Source of the DNA: Rhodococcoides corynebacterioides
GTDB taxonomy: Bacteria > Actinomycetota > Actinomycetes > Mycobacteriales > Mycobacteriaceae
Direction of reading: 5' to 3'
Assembly (NCBI RefSeq): GCF_019834675.1
Contig: NZ_JABUBU010000001.1
Span: 310,001 to 374,000 of the forward strand
DNA length: 64,000 bases
Below the pieces are notes generated by a model. That model had not been told where the DNA came from. It searched no databases and worked only from the letters and a program-made list of their open reading frames with translations. Position numbers and translations under genes: made by a program. Within the stretch, counting starts at the first letter, position 1, and every line of letters starts with the position of its first letter. Below are positions 51,121 through 60,950 of the stretch, in pieces.

Positions 51121-52608
51121 GTGTCAGGAACGGCCGCAGTGACCGAGGAGCAGAGTCGGCGCGAGCGTGAGTTGATCGCGTCGGTGCCCACCAGGCTGTG
51201 GGTGGGCGGCGAGCAGGTCGACGCCGAGAACGGCGCCACGTTCGAGGTGCGTGATCCCTCGACGGGGGAGGTGCTCACCTCCGTGTCGGACGCGAGCCCG
51301 GCCGACGCGGCGCGCGCGCTCGACGCGGCGGTGGCCGCCCAGAAGGGATGGGCTGCGACGCCCGCCCGCGAGCGCGGCGAGATCCTGCGCGCGGTCTTCG
51401 AGTCCATCTCGGCGCACGCGGACGACATCGCGCTGCTCATGACGCTCGAGATGGGCAAGGCGCTGGCCGAGAGCAAGGCCGAGGTGAAGTACGGCGGGGA
51501 GTTCTTCCGCTGGTTCTCCGAGGAGGCCGTGCGGATCGCGGGTCGCTACACCCCGGCACCGGCCGGCAACGGGCGGATCCTGGTGACCAAGCAGCCCGTC
51601 GGACCCGTGCTGGCGATCACGCCCTGGAACTTCCCGCTGGCCATGGGCACCCGCAAGATCGGTCCCGCCCTCGCCGCCGGCTGCACCATCCTGGTCAAGC
51701 CCGCGTCCGAGACGCCGCTCACCATGCTCTACCTGGCGAAGCTGATCCAGGACGCCGGTCTGCCCACGGGCGTGCTCTCGGTCCTGCCGACGTCGAAGTC
51801 CTCCGCGGTCACCGGACCCCTGCTCGAGGATCCGCGGCTGCGGAAGTTGACGTTCACCGGCTCCACCGAGGTGGGCCGGATGCTGGTGGAGAAGTCGTCG
51901 ACCAACCTGCTCCGCACGTCGATGGAGCTCGGCGGGAACGCCCCGTTCGTGGTCTTCGACGACGCCGATCTCGACGCCGCGGTCGAGGGCGCCATGCTCG
52001 CGAAGATGCGCAACGGCGGCGAGGCCTGCACGGCCGCCAACCGTTTCCACGTGCAGAACTCGGTGCGCGAGGAGTTCGTCGCCAAGGTCACCGAGAAGAT
52101 GAAGGAGATGACGGTCGGGCGGGGCAGCGACCCGGACACCAAGCTCGGCCCGCTGATCAACTCCGACCAGCGCGACACGGTCGCGGAGCTGGTCGACGAC
52201 GCCGCCGCGAAGGGCGCGACCGTCGCGCTCGGCGGGACCGCCCCCGACGGCCCCGGGTGGTTCTACCCGGCCACGGTGCTCACCGACGTACCCGACGATG
52301 CGCGCATCCTCGCCGAGGAGGTCTTCGGGCCGGTGCTCGCGGTGCGGGGCTTCGAGACCGAGGACGACGGCATCGCGGCGGCCAACGACACCGAGTTCGG
52401 CCTGGCGTCGTACATCTACACCGAGAGCCTCGACCGGGCGCTGCGCGTGGCGGAGGCCGTCGAGACCGGCATGGTGGGCGTCAACCGGGGCGTGATCTCC
52501 GACGCGGCGGCGCCGTTCGGCGGGATCAAGGCCTCCGGATTCGGACGCGAGGGCGGCAGCGAGGGCATCGAGGAGTACCTCGAGACCAAGTACATCGCGC
52601 TGCCCTGA
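51121..52608 (+). CDS. gabD: NAD(P)-dependent succinate-semialdehyde dehydrogenase
   Basis: 495-aa aldehyde dehydrogenase. Cofactor-binding TPWNFPLAM and FTGSTEVGR, general-base Glu in MELGGNAPF, nucleophile Cys in NGGEACTAANRF, and the C-terminal PFGGIKASGFGREGG. The GEACTAANR active site and GMVGVNRG end fit succinate-semialdehyde dehydrogenases (GabD). It would feed succinate into the TCA cycle, in line with sucCD downstream. GTG at 51121 with GAGGAGAGA upstream. Its stop lies in the stem of a terminator hairpin. Confidence 0.88.
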   Translation: MSGTAAVTEEQSRRERELIASVPTRLWVGGEQVDAENGATFEVRDPSTGEVLTSVSDASPADAARALDAAVAAQKGWAATPARERGEILRAVFESISAHADDIALLMTLEMGKALAESKAEVKYGGEFFRWFSEEAVRIAGRYTPAPAGNGRILVTKQPVGPVLAITPWNFPLAMGTRKIGPALAAGCTILVKPASETPLTMLYLAKLIQDAGLPTGVLSVLPTSKSSAVTGPLLEDPRLRKLTFTGSTEVGRMLVEKSSTNLLRTSMELGGNAPFVVFDDADLDAAVEGAMLAKMRNGGEACTAANRFHVQNSVREEFVAKVTEKMKEMTVGRGSDPDTKLGPLINSDQRDTVAELVDDAAAKGATVALGGTAPDGPGWFYPATVLTDVPDDARILAEEVFGPVLAVRGFETEDDGIAAANDTEFGLASYIYTESLDRALRVAEAVETGMVGVNRGVISDAAAPFGGIKASGFGREGGSEGIEEYLETKYIALP

Positions 52609-52625
52609 GGGCAGGGACCGCCCTC
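52607..52625. terminator. Bidirectional hairpin between gabD and chorismate mutase genes
   Basis: GAGGGC (52607-52612) and GCCCTC (52620-52625) form a 6-bp stem with a 7-nt loop. It overlaps the last two bases of the gabD stop and is followed directly by a G17 tract. It can serve both convergent genes. Confidence 0.5.
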
Positions 52626-52642
52626 GGGGGGGGGGGGGGGGG
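52626..52642. repeat. G17 homopolymer tract
   Basis: Seventeen consecutive G on the plus strand, between the hairpin and the 3' end of the chorismate mutase gene (whose stop begins one base after it). No coding frame contains it. Such a run is prone to slippage and to sequencing error, and the minus-strand transcript would end in C17. Confidence 0.9.
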
Positions 52643-52643
52643 C

Positions 52644-52937
52644 TCAGTGGCCCAGGCGACCTCGGCCGAGGCGCAGCAGCAGCATCGCGAGGGTGTGACC
52701 CTCCTGGCCGAGGTCGCTGAACCGCTGCAGGACGGCCATCTCGCGGGTGTGGACCAGCCGGGGTCCACCCTGGGCCATGCGGGTGCGGCCGATGATCTGC
52801 GACACCTCGGACCGGCGCTTGACCGCGGCCAGGATCTCCGCGTCGAGTCGGTCGATCTCCTTGCGGAGTTCGGTGATCTCGGCCTCGGTGGTGGGGACGT
52901 CGACGCCCGTGTCGTGCGTCGTGTGCGAAGTACTCAT
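52644..52937 (-). CDS. Chorismate mutase, AroQ-delta type (Rv0948c-like)
   Basis: 97-aa all-helical enzyme converting chorismate to prephenate. Core motifs EIDRLDAEILAAVKRRSEVS, GRTRMAQGGPR and the C-terminal RLGRGRLGH match the short mycobacterial intracellular enzyme that is activated by complex formation with DAHP synthase. ATG at 52937 was chosen for its AGGAGGAG ribosome-binding site and the length of the family; the frame runs open to 53078 but that overlaps uvrD1. Divergent from uvrD1, as in M. tuberculosis. Confidence 0.93.
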   Translation of the reverse strand: MSTSHTTHDTGVDVPTTEAEITELRKEIDRLDAEILAAVKRRSEVSQIIGRTRMAQGGPRLVHTREMAVLQRFSDLGQEGHTLAMLLLRLGRGRLGH

Positions 52938-53035
52938 GGCGACTCCTCCTGTCACGACGTGTGTCGCACGCCCGGACCGATCCGTTACCGGGCCGTGTCC
53001 AGTATGCGCCCCGCCGAGGTGTCGGTGGTCGGCGG

Positions 53036-53041
53036 TAACCT
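53036..53041 (+). promoter_or_regulatory. -10 box TAACCT of uvrD1
   Basis: TAACCT ends 9 nt before the ATG at 53051, so the uvrD1 transcript is probably leaderless or nearly so. Confidence 0.4.
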
Positions 53042-53050
53042 GGACGCACG

Positions 53051-55486
53051 ATGAACACCACGTCTCCTGCGCGCGCACACCGGTCGGCCCCGTCCTCCGA
53101 GCACCTTCTCGAGGGCCTCAACCCGCAGCAGCGTGAGGCGGTGGTACACACCGGATCGCCGCTGCTCATCGTGGCCGGTGCCGGCTCGGGCAAGACGGCG
53201 GTGCTCACCCGCCGCATCGCGTATCTGCTCGGGGAGCGGGACGTCGCCCCCGGTCAGGTCCTGGCCATCACGTTCACCAACAAGGCCGCGGCGGAGATGC
53301 GGGAGCGTGTCGCGCAGTTGGTGGGTCCGCGCGCGCACTACATGTGGGTGAGCACCTTCCACTCGAGTTGCGTGCGCATCCTGCGCGCGCAGGCGGCCCT
53401 GCTGCCCGGTGTGAACAGCAACTTCTCGATCTACGACGCCGACGATTCGCGTCGCCTCCTCACCATGATCGGCAAGGACCTCGAGCTCGACCCGAAGAAG
53501 TTCTCGGCCCGCCTGCTGGCCACGCAGATCTCCAACCTGAAGAACGAGCTGATCGATCCCGATCGGGCGGTCGCCGACGCGCAGCAGGACACCGCGGAGC
53601 TGCCCGCGATCGTGGCCAAGGTCTACACGCACTACCAGCAACGGCTCCGCGCGGCCAACGCGTTCGACTTCGACGATCTGATCGGTGAGACCGTCGCGTT
53701 GCTGCAATCGCATCCGGACGTGGCGGAGTACTACCGTCGGCGGTTCCGGCACGTGCTGGTCGACGAGTACCAGGACACCAACCACGCCCAGTACATGCTG
53801 GTGCGGGAGCTGGTGGGCACGGACGGCGAGTCGAGCGAGGGCGTGCCGCCGAGCGAGCTGTGCGTGGTCGGTGACGCGGACCAGTCCATCTACGCCTTCC
53901 GCGGCGCCACCATCCGCAACATCGAGGAGTTCGAGCGCGACTACCCGGATGCGCGCACCATCCTGCTCGAGCAGAACTACCGCTCCACCCAGACCATTCT
54001 GTCCGCGGCCAACGCGGTCATCGCGCGCAACACCGGCCGGCGGGAGAAGCGGCTGTGGACCGACACCGGTGAGGGCGAGCAGATCGTCGGATACGTCGCC
54101 GACAACGAGCACGACGAGGCACGGTTCGTCGCGTCGGAGATCGATCGGCTGGTCGACGGCACCGACCTCAAGTACTCCGACGTCGCCGTCTTCTACCGGA
54201 CCAACAACAACTCGCGTGCGCTCGAGGAGATCTTCGTGCGCCTCGGCCTGCCCTACAAGGTGGTCGGCGGAGTGCGGTTCTACGAGCGCAAGGAGGTCCG
54301 GGACATCGTCGCGTACCTGCGGGTGCTCGCCAATCCGGACGACACCGTGAGCATGCGCCGCATCCTCAACACCCCGCGTCGCGGTATCGGGGACCGGGCG
54401 GAGGCCTGCGTCGCGGTGCACGCCGAGCGGAAGAACATCAGCTTCAACGCGGCGCTGCTCGACGCCGCAGTGGGGCGGGTGTCGCTGCTGAACACCCGCG
54501 CGCAGAACGCGATCGGCTCGTTCGTGGAGATGATCGACGAGTTGCGCGCGGCCATGAACCAGGTCGACGCGGACGGCAACGACGTCGCCGACATCGGCGA
54601 CGTGGTGGAGGCGGTCCTGGACCGCACCCGCTACCGCGCCGAGCTCGAGGCCAGCTCCGATCCGCAGGACGGCGCGCGCCTGGACAACCTCAACGAACTC
54701 GTCTCCGTCGCACGAGAATTCAGTGCCGACGCGCGCAATGCTGAGGGTCTGGAGGATCTGGACGTCGAGGCGGACACCGACCGCGACACCGAGGGTGTGG
54801 CCGAGCCGGGTTCGCTGGCGGCGTTCCTCGAGCGGGTCTCGCTCGTGGCGGACACCGACCAGATCCCCGACAACGGCGACGGCGTGGTCACGCTCATGAC
54901 CCTGCACACGGCCAAGGGCCTCGAGTTCCCCGTCGTGTTCGTCACCGGGTGGGAGGACGGGCAGTTCCCGCACATGCGCGCCCTGGGCGACCCGGCCGAG
55001 CTGTCGGAGGAACGTCGGCTGGCCTACGTGGGCATCACGCGCGCGCGGCATCGGCTCTACCTGACCCGCGCGATCATGCGCTCGGCGTGGGGGCAGCCCA
55101 TCCAGAACCCGGAATCGCGTTTCCTGCAGGAGGTTCCGCAGCACCTGATCGACTGGAAGCGCGAGGATCCCGGCGTCGGTGGCGGCGGGACGGGCGGCGG
55201 TTTCGGCTCGGGCCGTCAGCGGGACTGGACGTCGAACCCGCGCGGGGGATGGTCGGGCGGCTCGTCGCCGTCGTCGACCCCCACCCCGAGTTTCGGCAAG
55301 GCGCGTGCCTCCAACACGGTGCTGTCGTTGGCGGTCGGCGATCGCGTCAGCCACGACAAGTACGGGCTGGGCACGGTGGTGGAGTCCGAGGGGACCGGTC
55401 AGCGCGCGATGGTGCTCATCGACTTCGGTACGGCCGGTCGGGTGAAGATGATGCTCATCGGCGGAGTGCCGATGCAGAAGCTGTAG
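53051..55486 (+). CDS. uvrD1: ATP-dependent DNA helicase UvrD1/PcrA
   Basis: 811-aa superfamily 1A helicase for nucleotide-excision repair and replication-fork maintenance. Motif I GAGSGKTA, Ia TFTNKAAAEM, II LVDEYQDTN, III GDADQSIYAFRGA, IV QNYRSTQ, V TLHTAKGLEFP and VI VGITRAR are all present. The C-terminal Gly/Ser-rich linker (about 705-750) leads to a Tudor-like domain (VGDRVSHDKYGLGTVVES), which in homologues binds RNA polymerase or Ku. Full length; convergent with the M23 peptidase gene 21 bp away. Confidence 0.96.
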   Translation: MNTTSPARAHRSAPSSEHLLEGLNPQQREAVVHTGSPLLIVAGAGSGKTAVLTRRIAYLLGERDVAPGQVLAITFTNKAAAEMRERVAQLVGPRAHYMWVSTFHSSCVRILRAQAALLPGVNSNFSIYDADDSRRLLTMIGKDLELDPKKFSARLLATQISNLKNELIDPDRAVADAQQDTAELPAIVAKVYTHYQQRLRAANAFDFDDLIGETVALLQSHPDVAEYYRRRFRHVLVDEYQDTNHAQYMLVRELVGTDGESSEGVPPSELCVVGDADQSIYAFRGATIRNIEEFERDYPDARTILLEQNYRSTQTILSAANAVIARNTGRREKRLWTDTGEGEQIVGYVADNEHDEARFVASEIDRLVDGTDLKYSDVAVFYRTNNNSRALEEIFVRLGLPYKVVGGVRFYERKEVRDIVAYLRVLANPDDTVSMRRILNTPRRGIGDRAEACVAVHAERKNISFNAALLDAAVGRVSLLNTRAQNAIGSFVEMIDELRAAMNQVDADGNDVADIGDVVEAVLDRTRYRAELEASSDPQDGARLDNLNELVSVAREFSADARNAEGLEDLDVEADTDRDTEGVAEPGSLAAFLERVSLVADTDQIPDNGDGVVTLMTLHTAKGLEFPVVFVTGWEDGQFPHMRALGDPAELSEERRLAYVGITRARHRLYLTRAIMRSAWGQPIQNPESRFLQEVPQHLIDWKREDPGVGGGGTGGGFGSGRQRDWTSNPRGGWSGGSSPSSTPTPSFGKARASNTVLSLAVGDRVSHDKYGLGTVVESEGTGQRAMVLIDFGTAGRVKMMLIGGVPMQKL

Positions 55487-55507
55487 GCGCGGGGAGCGGG
55501 CCGACGA

Positions 55508-56608
55508 TCAGTCGCCGGCCGGCCCCAGGCTGATGCCGCGGGTGGCCAGCCAGGGGAGGGGGTCGATCTTGTTCTCGCCGGGCAGGTGCACCTCGAAGTG
55601 CAGGTGCGGTCCGGTGGACTGGCCGCGGTTGCCCATCTTGGCGATCTCGTCGCCCGCCATGACCGTCTGGCCGACCTGGACCTCGGACGAGTCGATGTGC
55701 CCGTAGACGGTGATGGTGCCGTCGGCGTGCTGCAGGCGGATCCACAGCCCGAAGCCGGCGGCGGGGCCGGAATCGATGACGGTGCCGTCGGCAACGGCGC
55801 GAACCGGGGTGCCGATGGCGTTGGCGATGTCCACACCCGCGTGCAGCGTGCCCCAGCGGGCGCCGAAGCCGGAGGTGTAGGTGCCCAGAGCCGGGAGCAC
55901 GAAGAGCGGGCGGCGCGCCGCGGCTTCGCGGGCCTCACGCTCGGCGAGGAAGCGCTGGCCCTTGGCCAGCAGCTCGTCGAACTGACCGAGGTCGATCGGC
56001 GAGGTGACGTTGAGGATCTGCGGTGCGGCGGACTTCGACGGCGCCGAGATGGGCGCTCCGGTCGAGGTGGCCGTGGGCAGCGTGTCCGACGTGGGCGCAG
56101 CGACGTCGAGGACGGCCGGAGCGGCGGCATCGTCCACCCCGGCGGACGCGGCCGCGGCGGGAGCCTGGCCGGCGGCCAGGGCGTACTCGGAGACGTCCGT
56201 GCGCTCGGCAGACTGGTGTCCGGTCACGGCGGCCTGGCCGGCGGAGACCACGGCGCCGGCGGCGACGGCCACGACGGCGACGCGGCCCTTGAGTGCGCTG
56301 GGGGGAGCAGGAATGCGGTGGGCGCCGGAGCGGCGCGGGGCGACCTCGTCGACCGTGTCGGGGTCGGTGGTGGCGATCAGGAACTGGGTGGCGGGCACCG
56401 AGCGGCGGCGACGCGGTGCGTCGTCGGCGGGGGTGGTCGCGGACCAGGCGGGAACGGTGGCGTCGTAGTCGTCGGCTTCGTGATCGCGGTCCCACGGACT
56501 GGAGGTGTCGACGGGGGAGGGATCGGGAATGCCGGTGATTCCGGTGGTGTCGGTAGAGCTGTCGCCGACGAAGCGGCTGGGTGTGAACGGAGTGCGGTGG
56601 TGCTGCAA
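55508..56608 (-). CDS. M23 family metallopeptidase (Rv0950c-like), TTG start
   Basis: 366-aa cell-wall peptidase. An N-terminal polar region (1-125) precedes one TM helix (about 126-148, VAVVAVAAGAVVSAGQAAV), then a linker and the LytM/M23 domain (about 255-366). Zinc ligands are in LHAGVDIA and HLHFEVH, with YGHIDSS between. TTG at 56608 was chosen because AGGAGG lies 10 nt upstream and the next residues (QHHRTPFTPSRF) resemble the start I recall for mycobacterial homologues; the frame extends to 56758 without a ribosome-binding site. Likely cuts peptidoglycan cross-bridges. Confidence 0.87.
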   Translation of the reverse strand: MQHHRTPFTPSRFVGDSSTDTTGITGIPDPSPVDTSSPWDRDHEADDYDATVPAWSATTPADDAPRRRRSVPATQFLIATTDPDTVDEVAPRRSGAHRIPAPPSALKGRVAVVAVAAGAVVSAGQAAVTGHQSAERTDVSEYALAAGQAPAAAASAGVDDAAAPAVLDVAAPTSDTLPTATSTGAPISAPSKSAAPQILNVTSPIDLGQFDELLAKGQRFLAEREAREAAARRPLFVLPALGTYTSGFGARWGTLHAGVDIANAIGTPVRAVADGTVIDSGPAAGFGLWIRLQHADGTITVYGHIDSSEVQVGQTVMAGDEIAKMGNRGQSTGPHLHFEVHLPGENKIDPLPWLATRGISLGPAGD

Positions 56609-56743
56609 GAGCTGCCGTCCTCCTGATCGTGAAACCCCGGTGGGTCGCGGTGAGAATCCGTGACCTGCTCGTGATGTGAGCCTCGGCGACGGTAACGAAA
56701 CGGTCGCAGGCAGCGCAAGCCGATCCGCGGTCCCGCATGAAAC

Positions 56744-56759
56744 TGTGAGGTGGCTCACA
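56744..56759. promoter_or_regulatory. CRP/GlxR-type site TGTGA-N6-TCACA
   Basis: Perfect match to the cAMP-receptor family consensus, TGTGA at 56744-56748 and TCACA at 56755-56759, in the 215-bp divergent region between the M23 peptidase and the membrane protein gene. It lies about 136 bp before the peptidase start and 65 bp before the membrane gene start, a distance suited to control of either. Confidence 0.6.
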
Positions 56760-56809
56760 AGCCCACCTGGCGGAACTCGGGAGAACGACCGAAGCGATCG
56801 GGTCCCCGA

Positions 56810-56815
56810 TACCGT
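56810..56815 (+). promoter_or_regulatory. -10 box TACCGT, leaderless promoter of the membrane protein gene
   Basis: TACCGT ends 8 nt before the GTG at 56824. The CRP/GlxR-type site is centred about 61 bp upstream of the expected transcription start, a classical activator position. Confidence 0.4.
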
Positions 56816-56823
56816 CGTCCATC

Positions 56824-58539
56824 GTGACGACGTCCCGCGCTGCCGTGCTCACCGGGTCCGCCGCGTTCGTCGTGGTGGGTGCGACCGCGGTGACGGTGGC
56901 CGCCTTCGTCGGCGTGGCCGCCCCGGTGCTCGGCGGTCCCGTGTGGGGGTCGACCGCGGTGACCGCGATCCTGTCCGTTCTGCTCGTCGCGCTCGTCCTC
57001 GGGGGCCGTCGGTCACGCCCCGATCTCGCCGCGGCGGCGACGGCCGCCGTGGGTGCGGTGAGTGTCGGGCTCGCCGTGACCGATCTGCAACTGTTCACGC
57101 GCGCGCTCGACGCGGACCGGCTGGACCTGTTCCGCCCGACGACGACGGCGTCACCCGTGGCCGGCCTCGGCGCCGTCGTGCTGACCGCCGGGCACCTCGC
57201 CCTCGTCGTCGCCGGCGTCCTGGCCGTGCTCGCGCTGGCTCGGCCGACGTTTCTCGACGACCCTGCTCTCGACGACCCTGCTCTCGACGACCCTGCTCTC
57301 GACGACCCTGCTCTCGACGACCCTGCGAACCCCGACCGTCGGCCCGTCCTGGTCGCCGTCGGGGCGGTCGCCGCCGCGTCGAGCGTCGCGTTGCCCGCCT
57401 ACGTCAGTGCCGATTCGGTGTTCCTGGCGCCGTCGGTGCTGGGCGCGCCGCTCCCGCTCGCGTTGGGCTACGTCCTCGCCGCGCTCGCGACGCTGGTGGT
57501 CGTCGCGGTCGCGGCCACGTCGTCACGCGGCGACGTGCTCCGGGGCGCGCTCCTCGGGATCGTCCTGTGCGTCCTGCTCGTCTGCGCGCCGCGACTCCCG
57601 GCCGCCGCCGCGGCGGGTGACCGCATCGACGTCGGTCCCGGCACGTGGGCGGGGCTCGTCGGAGCGGCTGCGCTGCTGGCGGCCGCGCGCCCGGCCGCGG
57701 CCCCACGCGACGACCGAAGCGACCGTCGGGGGCCGCGGCCGAGTCGGACCCGTGGACCCGTCCCGCACGTGACGGCCGGGCTCGCCCTCCTGGGGTCCGC
57801 GATCCTCGCTGGCGTCGGGTCGCTGCTGCCCGTGCTCGCGGCGGACGGGCCGGTGCCGTCCCCGGGCGGAACGGCAGCCGTCGCGGTGTCGTCGATGGTC
57901 GTCGCCGTGGTCGGCGTCCTGTTGCTGCTCTCGGAGTTCGCACCGGCCGTGCGACCCGCCGCGCCGCCGATCCTGGCCGCGCACGTGGCCGTCGTCGCCG
58001 TCGTACTCCAGGCCGTCGTGCTGGGCGTGGGGGTCGACGGGGTCCGTCCGGGCCTCGGAGGATGGCTGCTCGTCGTGGCGGTGCTCGTGGCGGTGGTGGC
58101 GGGCATCGCGCTCGCTGCCGCGGGTGCGACCGACCGCGGTGCGTCCGAGGGGACCGCGACCGGACCCCGGGACGAGCCCGAACGTCCGCGGCCCGTGCAC
58201 CTCCTGGCGTGGGCGACGGCCGCGTCGATCGTCGTCGGGTCGCTGCTCCCGGCGCGCACGGTCGCCGGCCGCGTCGGCGGCTGGGTCGGCACGTGGCCGT
58301 GGGGGTGGGACGTGTGGGGGCGCGTCGTGTTCGCCGCCGTCGTCGTCGCGACGACGGCGATCCTGCTGCGCGCGCGGCGGTCTCGCGCCGTCGCGGCCGC
58401 GGTCGGGACGGCGATCGCGGCGGGTGGTACGGCTGCGGCGGCGCTGCTGGAGGGCGGCACGATCGGCGGCGCGATCACGGGCGTCGGTGCAATCGGCGCG
58501 GCCCTGCTCGCGGGTCTGCTCACCCGTACTGACCAGTAG
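56824..58539 (+). CDS. Large multi-pass membrane protein with LDDPA repeat
   Basis: 571-aa protein with about 14 predicted TM helices separated by short, Arg/Pro-rich loops. After the fourth helix (residues about 144-168) a cytoplasmic or external loop contains five tandem LDDPA units. No conserved motif recognised. It sits between the M23 peptidase and sucC, a position empty in the M. tuberculosis order I recall. Composition is strongly Ala/Val/Gly, GC very high. Function unknown; possibly envelope-related because it shares the control region with the peptidase. Confidence 0.75.
   Translation: MTTSRAAVLTGSAAFVVVGATAVTVAAFVGVAAPVLGGPVWGSTAVTAILSVLLVALVLGGRRSRPDLAAAATAAVGAVSVGLAVTDLQLFTRALDADRLDLFRPTTTASPVAGLGAVVLTAGHLALVVAGVLAVLALARPTFLDDPALDDPALDDPALDDPALDDPANPDRRPVLVAVGAVAAASSVALPAYVSADSVFLAPSVLGAPLPLALGYVLAALATLVVVAVAATSSRGDVLRGALLGIVLCVLLVCAPRLPAAAAAGDRIDVGPGTWAGLVGAAALLAAARPAAAPRDDRSDRRGPRPSRTRGPVPHVTAGLALLGSAILAGVGSLLPVLAADGPVPSPGGTAAVAVSSMVVAVVGVLLLLSEFAPAVRPAAPPILAAHVAVVAVVLQAVVLGVGVDGVRPGLGGWLLVVAVLVAVVAGIALAAAGATDRGASEGTATGPRDEPERPRPVHLLAWATAASIVVGSLLPARTVAGRVGGWVGTWPWGWDVWGRVVFAAVVVATTAILLRARRSRAVAAAVGTAIAAGGTAAAALLEGGTIGGAITGVGAIGAALLAGLLTRTDQ
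57253..57327 (+). repeat. 15-bp minisatellite, five in-frame copies (LDDPA)
   Basis: Five head-to-tail copies of CTCGACGACCCTGCT; only the last base of the fifth differs. The unit is a multiple of three, so copy-number change lengthens the acidic loop of the membrane protein without breaking the frame. Confidence 0.95.
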
Positions 58540-58583
58540 CTTTCGTGCAGGTCGGTGAGATGGAGCACAACATCCACGGGGTG

Positions 58584-58614
58584 TTGTCCAGGCCTCCGGG
58601 CCGGTCGTTATTGT
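58584..58614 (+). promoter_or_regulatory. Possible sucCD promoter
   Basis: TTGTCC (58584-58589), 19-nt spacer and TATTGT (58609-58614), leaving a leader of about 55 nt. A short inverted repeat ACAACA/TGTTGT (58567-58572, 58582-58587) overlaps the -35 box and could be an operator. Confidence 0.35.
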
Positions 58615-58675
58615 CGTTGGTCGGACCCGCTCCTACCCCTCGAGCGGGCATCAACGCAGACGAGATGGTGAGCTG

Positions 58676-59839
58676 ATGGATCTCTTCGAATACCAGGCGA
58701 AGGAACTCTTCGCCAAGCACGAAGTTCCGACCTCGGCCGGACGTGTCACCGACACGGTGGCCGGAGCCCGCGCGATCGCCGAGGAGATCGGCAAGCCGGT
58801 CATGGTCAAGGCGCAGGTCAAGGTCGGCGGCCGCGGCAAGGCCGGCGGCGTGAAGTACTCGAAGGACGTCGCGGAGGCGGAAGCCAACGCCGAGGCAATC
58901 CTGGGCCTGGACATCAAGGGCCACGTCGTCAAGAAGCTCCTGGTCGCCGAGGCCAGTGACATCGCGGAGGAGTACTACATCTCCTTCCTGCTCGACCGCA
59001 CCAACCGCACCTACCTGGCGATGTGTTCCGTCGAGGGTGGTGTCGAGATCGAGGTGACGGCCGAGGAGAACCCGGACGCCCTGGCCCGCATCCCCGTCGA
59101 CGCCGTCAAGGGTGTCGACCTGGCGTTCGCGCGGCAGATCGCCGAGGCCGGCAAGCTGCCCGCCGAGGTGCTCGACGCCGCCGCCAACACCATCCAGAAG
59201 CTGTGGGAAGTCTTCATCAAGGAAGACGCCCTCCTCGTCGAGGTCAACCCCCTCGTGCGCACGCCGGACGACCAGATCCTCGCCCTCGACGGCAAGGTCA
59301 CCCTGGACGCCAACGCGGACTTCCGCCAGCAGGGTCACGCCGAGTTCGAGGACGCCGACGCGGCCGACCCGCTCGAGGCGAAGGCCAAGGCCAACGACCT
59401 CAACTACGTCAAGCTCGACGGCCAGGTCGGCATCATCGGCAACGGCGCCGGGCTGGTCATGTCGACCCTCGACGTCGTCGCGTACGCCGGTGAGGCCCAC
59501 GGCGGCGTGAAGCCCGCCAACTTCCTCGACATCGGTGGCGGTGCCTCGGCCGAGGTCATGGCCAACGGTCTCGACGTCATCCTCGGCGACGATCAGGTCA
59601 AGAGCGTGTTCGTCAACGTCTTCGGCGGCATCACCGCGTGCGACGCCGTCGCGAACGGCATCGTCGGTGCGCTGAAGAAGCTGGGCGACGACGCCAACAA
59701 GCCGCTGGTGGTTCGCCTCGACGGCAACAAGGTCGAGGAAGGCCGCACGATTCTCGCCGACGCCGCGCACCCGCTGGTGACGCTCGCCGAGACCATGGAC
59801 GAGGGCGCCGACAAGGCCGCCGAGCTGGCTGCGAAGTAG
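58676..59839 (+). CDS. sucC: Succinyl-CoA synthetase (ADP-forming), beta subunit
   Basis: 387-aa TCA-cycle subunit. N-terminal ATP-grasp domain ([31 protein letters not shown]) and C-terminal CoA-ligase domain with [14 protein letters not shown] and [10 protein letters not shown]. Makes ATP from succinyl-CoA together with SucD. ATG at 58676 with a GGTGAG ribosome-binding site. Followed 15 bp later by sucD. Confidence 0.97.
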   Translation: MDLFEYQAKELFAKHEVPTSAGRVTDTVAGARAIAEEIGKPVMVKAQVKVGGRGKAGGVKYSKDVAEAEANAEAILGLDIKGHVVKKLLVAEASDIAEEYYISFLLDRTNRTYLAMCSVEGGVEIEVTAEENPDALARIPVDAVKGVDLAFARQIAEAGKLPAEVLDAAANTIQKLWEVFIKEDALLVEVNPLVRTPDDQILALDGKVTLDANADFRQQGHAEFEDADAADPLEAKAKANDLNYVKLDGQVGIIGNGAGLVMSTLDVVAYAGEAHGGVKPANFLDIGGGASAEVMANGLDVILGDDQVKSVFVNVFGGITACDAVANGIVGALKKLGDDANKPLVVRLDGNKVEEGRTILADAAHPLVTLAETMDEGADKAAELAAK

Positions 59840-59854
59840 AGGGCTGAACACACA

Positions 59855-60757
<903 letters not shown>

Positions 60758-60781
60758 TTCCTCCGTCGCCGTCTGCGACAC

Positions 60782-60818
60782 CCGAAGGCCGGTTTCCCGT
60801 GGGGGGACCGGCCTTCGG
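60782..60818 (+). terminator. sucCD terminator
   Basis: Perfect 12-bp stem (CCGAAGGCCGGT at 60782-60793 with ACCGGCCTTCGG at 60807-60818) and a 13-nt loop, followed by TCGTCCCC. It starts 25 nt after the sucD stop. Confidence 0.85.
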
Positions 60819-60893
60819 TCGTCCCCGCACCCTGCTGCGCCGGCGCAACGAGCCCCTCGACCCGGAGAAGTCCCGGACGCGCGGCTCACGTAA

Positions 60894-60908
60894 GAATCAC
60901 CGCGATTC
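60894..60908. promoter_or_regulatory. Inverted repeat GAATC-N5-GATTC upstream of the sulfone monooxygenase pair
   Basis: Short perfect arms at 60894-60898 and 60904-60908, about 43 bp before the start at 60951. Candidate operator for sulfur-limitation control; no regulator gene is nearby. The rest of the 193-bp gap shows only the sucD terminator. Confidence 0.3.
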
Positions 60909-60950
60909 GAACGGTGGTCGGTCACGGACCGCGCCGGTGTACTGCAGGGC

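Noticed and set aside
56609..56823. c-di-AMP (ydaO) riboswitch upstream of the M23 peptidase
   Set aside because: Such riboswitches precede many actinobacterial wall hydrolases, but the conserved core (including the GGGGGAACC-like stretch) is not visible here.
57253..57327. CRISPR-like repeat array
   Set aside because: Units are contiguous 15-mers without spacers and lie in frame inside a coding sequence; it is a minisatellite.
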